Made by a program: the position numbers and the translations under genes
Notes under the pieces: model-generated
Told to the model about the DNA's origin: nothing
Databases searched by the model: none
What the model saw: the letters and a program-made list of their open reading frames with translations, nothing else
Shown here: positions 1-5,212 of the stretch, piece after piece
How positions within the stretch are numbered: position 1 is the stretch's first letter
Layout of the letters: each line of letters opens with the position of its first letter
Assembly: GCA_026391515.1 (NCBI GenBank)
Contig: JAPLEC010000200.1
Coordinates: forward strand, 1-5,212
Origin: Bacteroidia bacterium
GTDB lineage: Bacteria > Bacteroidota > Bacteroidia > Bacteroidales > VadinHA17
Direction: 5' to 3'
Length of the DNA: 5,212 bases

Positions 1-990
1 CATAATAAAAACTGCCATTATTATTGCAGCCACATCACCAAACACTACATACATTGCAGAAGTGGCTACTCTGTCATCGGTAGCATATTGTATCCCCCGG
101 CTTAACACTTCAGCACCATCCGGAGAACCTGAAAGAGGCAGTATTCTGATGTAAATAAAATTGACAAGAAGATAAATAACAGAAACGATCAACGTTCCGA
201 AAAAGAGGCTCAGAGGTACATTACGTTTAGGATTGATAACCTCACCGGATATATAAGTTACATTATACCAGGCATCTGCAGAGAATAGTGAACCGACCAG
301 TGCAGTGCCGATTGCAGCAATCAATGCGAATCCTGCTAAAGGAATGACCTGATTATTAGTCACAACCTGGCTTGCTTTCCAGAACACCTCCTTGTTCAGC
401 TCAAATGAGCTTATGCTTTTTGTTGCAAAAAACCCGATTAAGATAACGCCGAAAAGAGCTAAAACTTTTGTTGAAGTAAAAATGTTTTGTACAGTCTTTC
501 CTGTAACGATACCTCTTGTATTGAGCCAGGTCAGAAATGAGATCATTGCTATGGCAACGACCATTGTACTGTTAATTTTTAAAGGTCCTATCTGAAACAG
601 AATATTCTTTTCCGCTATCCATGGGAAAAGAACACCGCTGAATTTTGCAAATGCCACAGCTACTGCAGCTATTGAACCGCACTGGATGACAAGAAAAGTT
701 GTCCACCCGAAAAGAAATCCGATCAATGGATGGTATGCTTCTTTCAGATAAACATATTGTCCTCCGACATGAGGCATCATTGAAGCCAGCTCGCCATAGC
801 TTAAAGCTCCTATAACTGTTATTATTCCGGTTATAAGCCAGACAATCATCAACCATCCCGGAGAGCCGACTGTCCTGGCGATGTCAGCGCTCACAATGAA
901 AATACCAGAACCAATCATGGCTCCGGCTACAATCGAAATCCCGTCAAAAAGATTTACGCGTTTCTTTAAAAAATGATTCTCTGCCTGCAT
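1..990 (-). CDS. APC-superfamily amino-acid permease (LAT/SteT-like), C-terminus beyond the window
   Basis: Inner-membrane secondary transporter, probably for amino acids by exchange or cation symport; the substrate cannot be read from the sequence. The frame is open from ATG 990-988 to the left edge, giving 330 residues of a family usually about 430-480 long. The start is firm: an in-frame TAA (991-993) directly precedes the ATG, and the next Met (25) lies inside the first conserved motif. Visible family marks are IGSGIF at residues 26-31 (unwound TM1 substrate site), GALSYGELAS at 61-70, PHVGGQYVYLKEAY at 73-86 (the APC P-x-x-GG-x-Y-x-Y motif) and SADAWYNVTYISGE followed by NPKRNVPL at 237-260, typical of the LAT branch. 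About eight hydrophobic segments are seen, near 12-33, 45-62, 86-118, 138-155, 171-190, 212-236, 259-281 and 310-330. No Shine-Dalgarno is evident. It is transcribed away from the carbohydrate genes and is probably functionally separate. Family call strong, substrate unknown. Confidence 0.93.
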   Translation of the reverse strand, partial: MQAENHFLKKRVNLFDGISIVAGAMIGSGIFIVSADIARTVGSPGWLMIVWLITGIITVIGALSYGELASMMPHVGGQYVYLKEAYHPLIGFLFGWTTFLVIQCGSIAAVAVAFAKFSGVLFPWIAEKNILFQIGPLKINSTMVVAIAMISFLTWLNTRGIVTGKTVQNIFTSTKVLALFGVILIGFFATKSISSFELNKEVFWKASQVVTNNQVIPLAGFALIAAIGTALVGSLFSADAWYNVTYISGEVINPKRNVPLSLFFGTLIVSVIYLLVNFIYIRILPLSGSPDGAEVLSRGIQYATDDRVATSAMYVVFGDVAAIIMAVFIM

Positions 991-1006
991 TTAATAAAAT
1001 ATTCAT

Positions 1007-1038
1007 CAAAATTAAATAATCAAATGAGACTGCCTAAA
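1007..1038 (-). promoter_or_regulatory. Candidate Bacteroidota-type promoter for the permease
   Basis: On the minus strand TAATTTTG (1014-1007) matches the Bacteroidota -7 consensus TAnnTTTG exactly. It is preceded, after 20 bases, by TTTA (1038-1035), one mismatch from the -33 consensus TTTG. Transcription would start only some 10 bases ahead of the permease ATG, so the leader would be very short. The elements are short and the region is AT-rich, so chance matches are possible. Confidence 0.35.
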
Positions 1039-1209
1039 ATTTTGTCAGTAACTATCAGCAATTTAATAATAGTTTGTTTACTGACTTTAGTAATAATGAT
1101 GAATTTATCGACTTACACGTACTCACCCTCCCGACCTCCCTCTCTACCCTGCAAACTACTCTTTATACACAATATCTGCGGAGTTGAAAAAATGAATGAC
1201 AATTTAAAA

Positions 1210-1224
1210 GACATTCAAAATGTC
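1210..1224. repeat. Small perfect hairpin (6-bp stem, 3-base loop)
   Basis: GACATT (1210-1215), CAA loop (1216-1218), AATGTC (1219-1224) form a perfect short stem-loop. It ends two bases before the 42-base palindrome, so the two hairpins are in tandem. No T tract follows, so it is not a terminator on its own. A 6-bp stem could arise by chance; its position beside the large palindrome is the main reason to note it. Confidence 0.5.
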
Positions 1225-1226
1225 GC

Positions 1227-1268
1227 AGGAGATTCCTCATCCCGAGTTCTCGGGATGAGGAATCTCCT
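1227..1268. repeat. Perfect 42-base palindrome (20-bp arms, TT centre)
   Basis: The arm at 1227-1246 is the exact reverse complement of 1249-1268; only TT at 1247-1248 separates them. The pairing stops cleanly at both ends (C1226 opposite T1269). Either strand can fold into a very stable hairpin with GGGATGAGGAATCTCC-type arms. There is no T run after it on either strand, so an intrinsic terminator is unlikely, and it lies between divergent genes where none would be needed. A REP-like intergenic palindromic repeat or a small mobile-element remnant fits better. Whether other copies exist cannot be seen in this window. Confidence 0.85.
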
Positions 1269-1489
1269 TCAGCACTCAGAAACATCCTATAGCATCAATA
1301 AAAAAATATAACAACTGCTTATATCTGTTTATAACCCCTTTAATGAAATGTGTACAAAGGGTAGTGCGCCAGCAAAAGGGGGCTTGGAGGATGAGGTACG
1401 TGCAAAACCGTAGATAGGGCTGGGGTGTCAGTACATGTAGTCTAACTGGAAAACCTTAGAAATACTAATTATGATTAACCAAAAAAAGT

Positions 1490-1497
1490 TAAATTTG
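1490..1497 (+). promoter_or_regulatory. Candidate -7 promoter element for the esterase gene
   Basis: TAAATTTG matches the Bacteroidota -7 consensus TAnnTTTG exactly and ends 26 bases before the esterase ATG, so transcription would begin roughly 20 bases upstream of the start codon. No convincing TTTG is found about 19-21 bases further upstream; the best is TTATG at 1469-1473, poorly spaced. No Shine-Dalgarno is visible between it and the ATG. Confidence 0.4.
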
Positions 1498-1523
1498 TTA
1501 CAACCCATTTAATAATCCCAACC

Positions 1524-2813
1524 ATGAAAAAAAGAATTTCAAAAGTACTGATACAGGTTTGTTTATTTTCAGCGATTTCGATAATTGCCGCTGCTCAGGC
1601 AGGTACAACGCTTATTAAAGTTATTGTTTCACCTGATCATAAAGACTGGACTTACAAGGTGAACGAAACAGCAAAATTCAGCGTTCAGGTTCTTAAATAT
1701 GGTAATCTGCTTGATAATGTGACCATTAACTATGAAACAGGCACTGAAACGCTACCTGATGTAACCAAAGAGGGTGTAGTTTTAAAAAATGGCACTACAG
1801 AATTTTCAGGAACAATGAAAACTCCTGGTTTTTATCGTGTAAGAGTTTGGGCAGTTGTCGATGGCAGAAAATATGAAGGGCTGGCTACTGCAGGATTTGA
1901 ACCTGAAAAAATCCAGCCTACTGTGAAAGACCCTTCTGATTTTGACACTTTCTGGAGTAATGCTATTACAGAAGCCCGCAAAATTAACCTTGATCCGATG
2001 ATCACCCTTATGCCTGAAAGATGTACCAGCGATGTTAATGTATATCACATCAGCTTCCAGAATAATGCTCTCATGTCGAGAATCTATGGAATCCTGGCAA
2101 TACCCAAGAAAGAAGGAAAATATCCTGCCATACTAAAGGTTCCGGGTGCAGGAATTCGTCCCTATACCGGCGACACAAGATTAGCAGCACTCGGATTTAT
2201 TACTCTTGAAATTGGAATCCATGGAATACCCGTAAACCTTGATCCACAGGTATATAACAATCTGAACGGAGCAGCCCTGGCTAACTACAATAACATAAGA
2301 CTAAATGACCGCGACAATTTTTACTACAAAAGAGTTTACGTGGGATGTGTAAGAGCAATTGATTTTATTTTCACGTTGCCTGAATTTAACGGAACTGATG
2401 TCGCTGTGACAGGTGGAAGCCAGGGAGGTGCGCTTACAATTGTTACTGCAGGACTCGACAAGAGGGTTAAATATATGGCAGCTATGTACCCTGCTCTTTG
2501 CGATAATACCGGTTACCTGAATGGAAGAGCTGGCGGCTGGCCGCATTATTTCAGGAATACCCAACCGAAACCAGGAGAGGTGGAAACGCTTGGTTATTAT
2601 GACGTTGTCAATTTTGCCCGCAGAGTCACAATACCAGGATTCTATACATGGGGATATAACGATATGACCTGCCCGCCGACATCAATGTACTCAGCATATA
2701 ATGTTATAACAGCCCCGAAAGAATTACAGATTTTCCAGGAAACCGGTCACTGGACATTCCCCGAACAGGGTGAAATTCTTAACAACTGGCTGATAAAACA
2801 ATTTAATAAATAG
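1524..2813 (+). CDS. Secreted acetylxylan-esterase-like (AXE1/CE7-type) alpha/beta hydrolase with N-terminal domain
   Basis: Predicted serine ester hydrolase, likely removing acetyl or similar acyl groups from a glycan outside the cytoplasm. Residues 1-26 are a signal peptide (MKKR, hydrophobic core, AAAQA|G) with no lipobox. Residues about 30-125 look like an all-beta, Ig-like domain. The hydrolase begins near FDTFWSNAITEARK (140-153), a typical AXE1 opening. The triad is visible: nucleophile Ser299 in GGSQGG (297-302), Asp380 in GYNDMTCPP and His409 in ETGHW. Its 429 residues compare with about 320 for single-domain CE7 enzymes; the extra N-terminal domain explains this. Two CE7 signatures are altered: the place of RGQ reads IGIHGIPV (230-237), and the usual His-Glu pair is His409-Trp410. 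Fold and triad are well supported, but acetylxylan or cephalosporin-C specificity is not. An upstream in-frame TAA (1476-1478) with no intervening ATG supports this start. The next gene, alpha-galactosidase, follows after 104 bases on the same strand. Confidence 0.88.
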   Translation: MKKRISKVLIQVCLFSAISIIAAAQAGTTLIKVIVSPDHKDWTYKVNETAKFSVQVLKYGNLLDNVTINYETGTETLPDVTKEGVVLKNGTTEFSGTMKTPGFYRVRVWAVVDGRKYEGLATAGFEPEKIQPTVKDPSDFDTFWSNAITEARKINLDPMITLMPERCTSDVNVYHISFQNNALMSRIYGILAIPKKEGKYPAILKVPGAGIRPYTGDTRLAALGFITLEIGIHGIPVNLDPQVYNNLNGAALANYNNIRLNDRDNFYYKRVYVGCVRAIDFIFTLPEFNGTDVAVTGGSQGGALTIVTAGLDKRVKYMAAMYPALCDNTGYLNGRAGGWPHYFRNTQPKPGEVETLGYYDVVNFARRVTIPGFYTWGYNDMTCPPTSMYSAYNVITAPKELQIFQETGHWTFPEQGEILNNWLIKQFNK

Positions 2814-2826
2814 CTATTAACGGGTA

Positions 2827-2864
2827 AAAAGTTAACGGATAATATATTCTTCTGTTTAACTTTT
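2827..2864 (+). repeat. Weak AT-rich inverted repeat between esterase and alpha-galactosidase
   Basis: AAAAGTTAA (2827-2835) and TTAACTTTT (2856-2864) are perfect 9-base inverted arms around a 20-base loop, followed by a T-rich stretch (GTTGCTTTTTCTG). The stem has a single G-C pair, so it would be a poor terminator, at most a partial one. The 104-base gap otherwise holds A-rich leader sequence and no convincing promoter (TAACTTTTG at 2857-2865 has one base too many for TAnnTTTG). Read-through from the esterase into the alpha-galactosidase is therefore plausible. Confidence 0.25.
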
Positions 2865-2917
2865 GTTGCTTTTTCTGATAAAACTAAAGTATGAAACATA
2901 TTAAAAAAGCTTAAAAG

Positions 2918-4093
2918 ATGAAAAGATTAATTACGGTTTTTATGCTTCTCAGCCTCTTTCTGATCAATTATGCACAGAAGTTTGATCAGCTCGCCAAAAC
3001 ACCTCCCATGGGGTGGAACAGCTGGAACAAGTATCACTGCGATGTAAGTGAGGCTCTTATTATGCAAATGGCTGATGCCATGGTAAGCAGCGGTATGAAG
3101 GATGCCGGTTTTGAATATATCGTAATTGATGACTGCTGGCAGATTGCCCGTGATGAGAACGGAGAGATTGTCGCTGATAAGGACCGATTCCCTCACGGAA
3201 TGAAATATGTTGCTGATTATGTGCACTCCAAAGGCTTGAAATTCGGAATTTATTCATGTGCAGGTAAGCTGACATGTCAGAAACGACCGGGCGGGCTGGG
3301 CCATGAATACCAGGATGCACGCACATATACAAGATATGGAGTCGACTATCTGAAATATGACTGGTGCAATTCAAGTACACAGGATGCAAAATCTTCATAT
3401 GCCAACATGCGTGATGCGCTCTACGCTGCAGGCAGACCGATCGTTTTCAGTATCTGTGAATGGGGTTCAAACAAACCATGGGAATGGGCCGGCGATGTTG
3501 GTCATTTATGGAGGACAACTGGTGATATAGGTGATTCCTGGAACAGCATGATAAATATTTTTAATCAGCAAAAAGATCTTGCAAGGTATGCGGGACCAGG
3601 TCACTGGAATGATCCGGATATGCTTGAAGTAGGAAATGGCGGAATGACTTATGAGGAATATAAAACTCATTTTTCGCTATGGTGTATGCTGGCTTCACCG
3701 CTTATGGCAGGTAATGATCTTCAGAATATGACGCCGGAGACAAAATCAATTCTTCTTAATAAAGAAATAATAGCCCTGGATCAGGATTCGCTGGGCAGAC
3801 AAGCTGTTTGCTACAGGGATAACGGAGATTACCAGATATGGATCAAAGCTCTGGCAAAAAATGAAAAAGCAATATGTCTGCTGAATAAGAGTGATGAAAA
3901 AAAATCCGTAATGGTAGATTATGCGTTGCTGGCAAAAGCGAACACAGGCAGACGCAGCGGTCCTGCCATGAATCTTGAAAATTACAGAGTCAGAGATTTG
4001 TGGGAGCACAAGGACCTTATTCTGAAAGAGACCTCAATATTTGTGGATCTCCTTCCTCATACGGTGAAAGTTTACCGTTTTATCAGGAAATAG
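2918..4093 (+). CDS. Secreted GH27 alpha-galactosidase
   Basis: Retaining glycoside hydrolase of family GH27, releasing terminal alpha-D-galactose from galacto-oligosaccharides or galactomannan side chains. Residues 1-19 are a signal peptide (MKRL, hydrophobic core, NYA|Q) without a lipobox, so export to the periplasm or beyond is expected. The (beta/alpha)8 barrel begins with LAKTPPMGWNSWN (25-37). VIDDCW (69-74) carries the galactose-binding aspartates. YLKYDWCN (144-151) holds nucleophile Asp148, and WRTTGDIGDSW (198-208) holds acid/base Asp203. CEWG at 180-183 keeps the Glu typical of galactose- rather than GalNAc-specific enzymes and resembles plant enzymes. GPGHWNDPDMLEVGN (226-240) is the conserved family segment. 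Cysteines 41/73 and 120/150 are placed as in GH27 disulfides. A C-terminal beta domain starts near residue 300. The length (391) is normal. It is probably co-transcribed with the upstream esterase and converges on the mutarotase. No Shine-Dalgarno; the leader is A-rich. Confidence 0.97.
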   Translation: MKRLITVFMLLSLFLINYAQKFDQLAKTPPMGWNSWNKYHCDVSEALIMQMADAMVSSGMKDAGFEYIVIDDCWQIARDENGEIVADKDRFPHGMKYVADYVHSKGLKFGIYSCAGKLTCQKRPGGLGHEYQDARTYTRYGVDYLKYDWCNSSTQDAKSSYANMRDALYAAGRPIVFSICEWGSNKPWEWAGDVGHLWRTTGDIGDSWNSMINIFNQQKDLARYAGPGHWNDPDMLEVGNGGMTYEEYKTHFSLWCMLASPLMAGNDLQNMTPETKSILLNKEIIALDQDSLGRQAVCYRDNGDYQIWIKALAKNEKAICLLNKSDEKKSVMVDYALLAKANTGRRSGPAMNLENYRVRDLWEHKDLILKETSIFVDLLPHTVKVYRFIRK

Positions 4094-4123
4094 AATGGTT
4101 TAATCCTGTATTTAAAATCGAAC

Positions 4124-4155
4124 AGGGTTTCTTAAAAGATCTTTTAAGACACCCT
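4124..4155. terminator. Near-perfect 32-base palindrome in the convergent gap, possible bidirectional terminator
   Basis: The 32 bases are self-complementary apart from one position pair (4129/4150). The inner 20 bases (4130-4149), centred on AGATCT, are perfectly palindromic, and the outer AGGGT/ACCCT arms add five pairs. It lies 31 bases past the alpha-galactosidase stop and 44 bases past the mutarotase stop, where a shared terminator is expected. Neither side has a good T run (CATAAATTCT on one side, GTTCGATTTT on the other), so termination efficiency is uncertain. A palindromic protein-binding site is the alternative. Confidence 0.5.
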
Positions 4156-4198
4156 CATAAATTCTAACAAGGAATCTCAGATCTCAATAATTGTACTT

Positions 4199-5212
4199 CT
4201 ATTTCACTGAAAACCTGTAAATAGTCTGCGACTTAAAAGTCTTACCGGGATTAAGAATAGTCGTCGGAAAATCCGGGTGATTGGGGCTGTCAGGAAAATG
4301 ACCGGTCTCGAGGCATAAACCTGAACGATAATTATATGGTTTGCCCCCATGTCCTATTCTTGTACCATTCAGAAAATTTCCGCAATAAAACTGGACTCCC
4401 GGCTGATCGGAAATGACTTCCATGAAACGTCCGCTTACAGGTTCATAAACAGTAGCATCCACTTCTTCAACATTATTCAGGACAAACGTATGGTCATATC
4501 CTTTCCCGTAAATCAGCTGATCGTATTTCTCACCTATCCTTTCACCAACTGTATGAGGTGAAGTGAAATCAAAAGGAGTGCCTGTAACAGGTCGCAGTTC
4601 ACCGGTAGGGATTAGTGTCGAATCGACAGGAACGAAATTTCCAGCCTTGATAACAAGCTGATGATCAAGAATATCACCATTGCCGGCACCATGCAGGTTG
4701 AAGTAAGCATGGTTGGTAATGTTGAGCACGGTCTTTTTGTCAGTAGTACAGGTATAGTTTATGACGATCTCATTATTGTCGGTCCATGTATAATCAGCTT
4801 CTACATTCATATTGCCCGGATAACCTGATTCCATATCAGGGCTCTTATAAGTGAATTTGACAGTTGGATTCTTGGCTTTTTCAGGAATTTCGATATCCCA
4901 AACCGCACTGTGCCAGCCGCCAGGACCACCGTGAAGTGAATTCACACCATTATTTATTGGAAGTGTGTATTCAACTCCGTCGAGTGCGAATTTCCCTTTT
5001 GCAATCCTGTTAGCGTATCGTCCAACAACTGCGCCGTAATAAGGATCACCTTTGATCATTCCGTCGAAAGTATCAAAACCGAAGGTGATATTATCTTTAT
5101 TGCCGTTTTTATCAGGAACTTCTATCCATGTTATCCTTGCACCAAAATTTGTAAGCTGAATAACATTACCTGCTTTATTTGTAAGGGTAAGAAGAAATAC
5201 CTCTTTACCTTT
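4199..5212 (-). CDS. Aldose 1-epimerase (galactose mutarotase), N-terminus beyond the window
   Basis: Interconverts the alpha and beta anomers of galactose and other aldoses, feeding the Leloir pathway. The frame is open to the right edge: 337 residues are visible, ending at a TAG (4201-4199). The ATG at 5059 is not the start, because the 51 residues before it are conserved family sequence (LTNKAGNVIQLTNFGARITWIEVPD region). Numbering from the first visible residue: RYANRIAKG with Asn68 and Arg69, SLHGG with His94, NHAYFNLHG with catalytic His168, GYDHTFVL with Asp240, and LCLETGHFPDSPNHPDF with catalytic base Glu302. These spacings nearly match those of characterised GalM enzymes (His96, His170, Asp243 and Glu304 in the Lactococcus lactis enzyme), so only a short part of the core is missing. 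An additional signal peptide or lipoprotein signal may lie outside the window, so the cell compartment is unknown. It converges on the alpha-galactosidase, whose product it could use. Confidence 0.95.
   Translation of the reverse strand, partial: KGKEVFLLTLTNKAGNVIQLTNFGARITWIEVPDKNGNKDNITFGFDTFDGMIKGDPYYGAVVGRYANRIAKGKFALDGVEYTLPINNGVNSLHGGPGGWHSAVWDIEIPEKAKNPTVKFTYKSPDMESGYPGNMNVEADYTWTDNNEIVINYTCTTDKKTVLNITNHAYFNLHGAGNGDILDHQLVIKAGNFVPVDSTLIPTGELRPVTGTPFDFTSPHTVGERIGEKYDQLIYGKGYDHTFVLNNVEEVDATVYEPVSGRFMEVISDQPGVQFYCGNFLNGTRIGHGGKPYNYRSGLCLETGHFPDSPNHPDFPTTILNPGKTFKSQTIYRFSVK

Larger units (their letters stand above)
1116..1402. repeat. Imperfect inverted repeats bounding a ~290-base structured segment
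   Basis: Bases 1116-1131 (CACGTACTCACCCTCC) are complementary to 1386-1402 (GGAGGATGAGGTACGTG): 15 of 16 left-arm bases pair, with one mismatch (1126/1391) and one bulged G (1395). Nested inside, CTCCC at 1136-1140 can pair with GGGGG at 1378-1382 (one G-T/G-U pair), and CTACCCT at 1144-1150 pairs perfectly with AGGGTAG at 1358-1364. The arms are in nested order, so they could form one interrupted long helix enclosing the hairpin at 1210-1224 and the palindrome at 1227-1268. This could be the terminal repeats of a decayed miniature mobile element or the closing stem of a non-coding RNA. No clear target-site duplication is seen beside the arms. C-rich against G-rich composition makes some pairing likely by chance. 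Confidence 0.45.
991..1523. other. Gene-free divergent intergenic region with a structured core
   Basis: These 533 bases separate the minus-strand permease from the plus-strand esterase. I see no credible gene. One open frame crosses part of it (973-1311, plus), but it starts inside the permease, runs through the 42-base palindrome and has no recognisable protein features. Composition is uneven: a C-rich tract at about 1121-1150 (plus strand) and a G-rich tract at about 1358-1428 sit in otherwise AT-rich DNA, and the two are partly complementary. Between them lie a small hairpin (1210-1224) and a perfect palindrome (1227-1268). The outer ends hold candidate promoters for the two flanking genes. 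No tRNA, rRNA or known riboswitch consensus was recognised. Confidence 0.7.

Noticed and set aside
572..856. 94-residue open frame on the minus strand
   Set aside because: It lies in another frame of the permease gene; the correct frame (from 990 to the left edge) carries all the conserved APC motifs.
973..1311. 112-residue open frame on the plus strand
   Set aside because: It begins inside the permease coding sequence, crosses the hairpin and the 42-base palindrome, shows no family motif, and its mixed composition fits chance reading of intergenic DNA.
1364..1384. GTGCGCCAGCA resembling the 5' end of a group II intron
   Set aside because: Only the first few bases resemble the GTGCG-type start; no domain V/VI, maturase or further domain I consensus could be recognised nearby.
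2891..2914. Seven-codon mini-ORF (MKHIKKA) ending three bases before the alpha-galactosidase ATG
   Set aside because: The tract is A-rich, so such a short frame is likely chance; nothing indicates that it is translated.
1801..3398. Several 80-112-residue open frames antisense to the esterase and alpha-galactosidase
   Set aside because: They are shadows of two strongly supported genes and have no recognisable domains or start context of their own.
4171..4178. GGAATCTC, shared with the arm of the 42-base palindrome
   Set aside because: Only eight bases match and there is no partner arm beside it, so a degraded repeat copy cannot be supported.
4199..5059. ATG at 5059 as the start of the mutarotase
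   Set aside because: The frame continues open to the window edge and the 51 residues upstream match the conserved N-terminal part of the family, so the true start is outside the window.

Overview
The window looks like chromosomal DNA from a Bacteroidota bacterium. It is moderately AT-rich. Its starts lack a clear Shine-Dalgarno sequence and sit behind A/T-rich leaders. Two starts have a TAnnTTTG match upstream, the form of the Bacteroidota -7 promoter element. The gene content (a secreted GH27 enzyme, a secreted CE7-like esterase and an aldose epimerase) fits a polysaccharide-degrading member of that phylum. No 16S rRNA or other taxonomic marker is present, so this is inference.

Layout. Bases 1-990 (minus strand) encode the first 330 residues of an APC-superfamily amino-acid permease whose C-terminus lies off the left edge. 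Bases 991-1523 form a gene-free divergent intergenic region. It holds a perfect 42-base palindrome, a small hairpin beside it, and an outer pair of imperfect inverted repeats enclosing both. This is the least explained part of the window. Bases 1524-2813 (plus) encode a secreted acetylxylan-esterase-like (AXE1/CE7-type) alpha/beta hydrolase with an extra N-terminal domain. Bases 2918-4093 (plus) encode a secreted GH27 alpha-galactosidase with both catalytic aspartates intact. A near-perfect 32-base palindrome follows in the convergent gap. Bases 4199-5212 (minus) encode an aldose 1-epimerase (galactose mutarotase) whose N-terminus lies off the right edge.

How the genes fit together. The esterase and alpha-galactosidase are co-directional, 104 bases apart, and both carry export signals. 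They could remove acyl and alpha-galactosyl side groups from a plant-type polysaccharide or oligosaccharide, and the mutarotase would then act on the galactose released. No SusC/SusD pair, regulator or endo-acting hydrolase is visible, so this is a small carbohydrate cluster or the edge of a larger locus. The permease appears unrelated in function. I found no CRISPR array, tRNA, rRNA, transposase or defence gene. The two observations most worth following up are the structured intergenic element and the altered CE7 signature motifs in the esterase.
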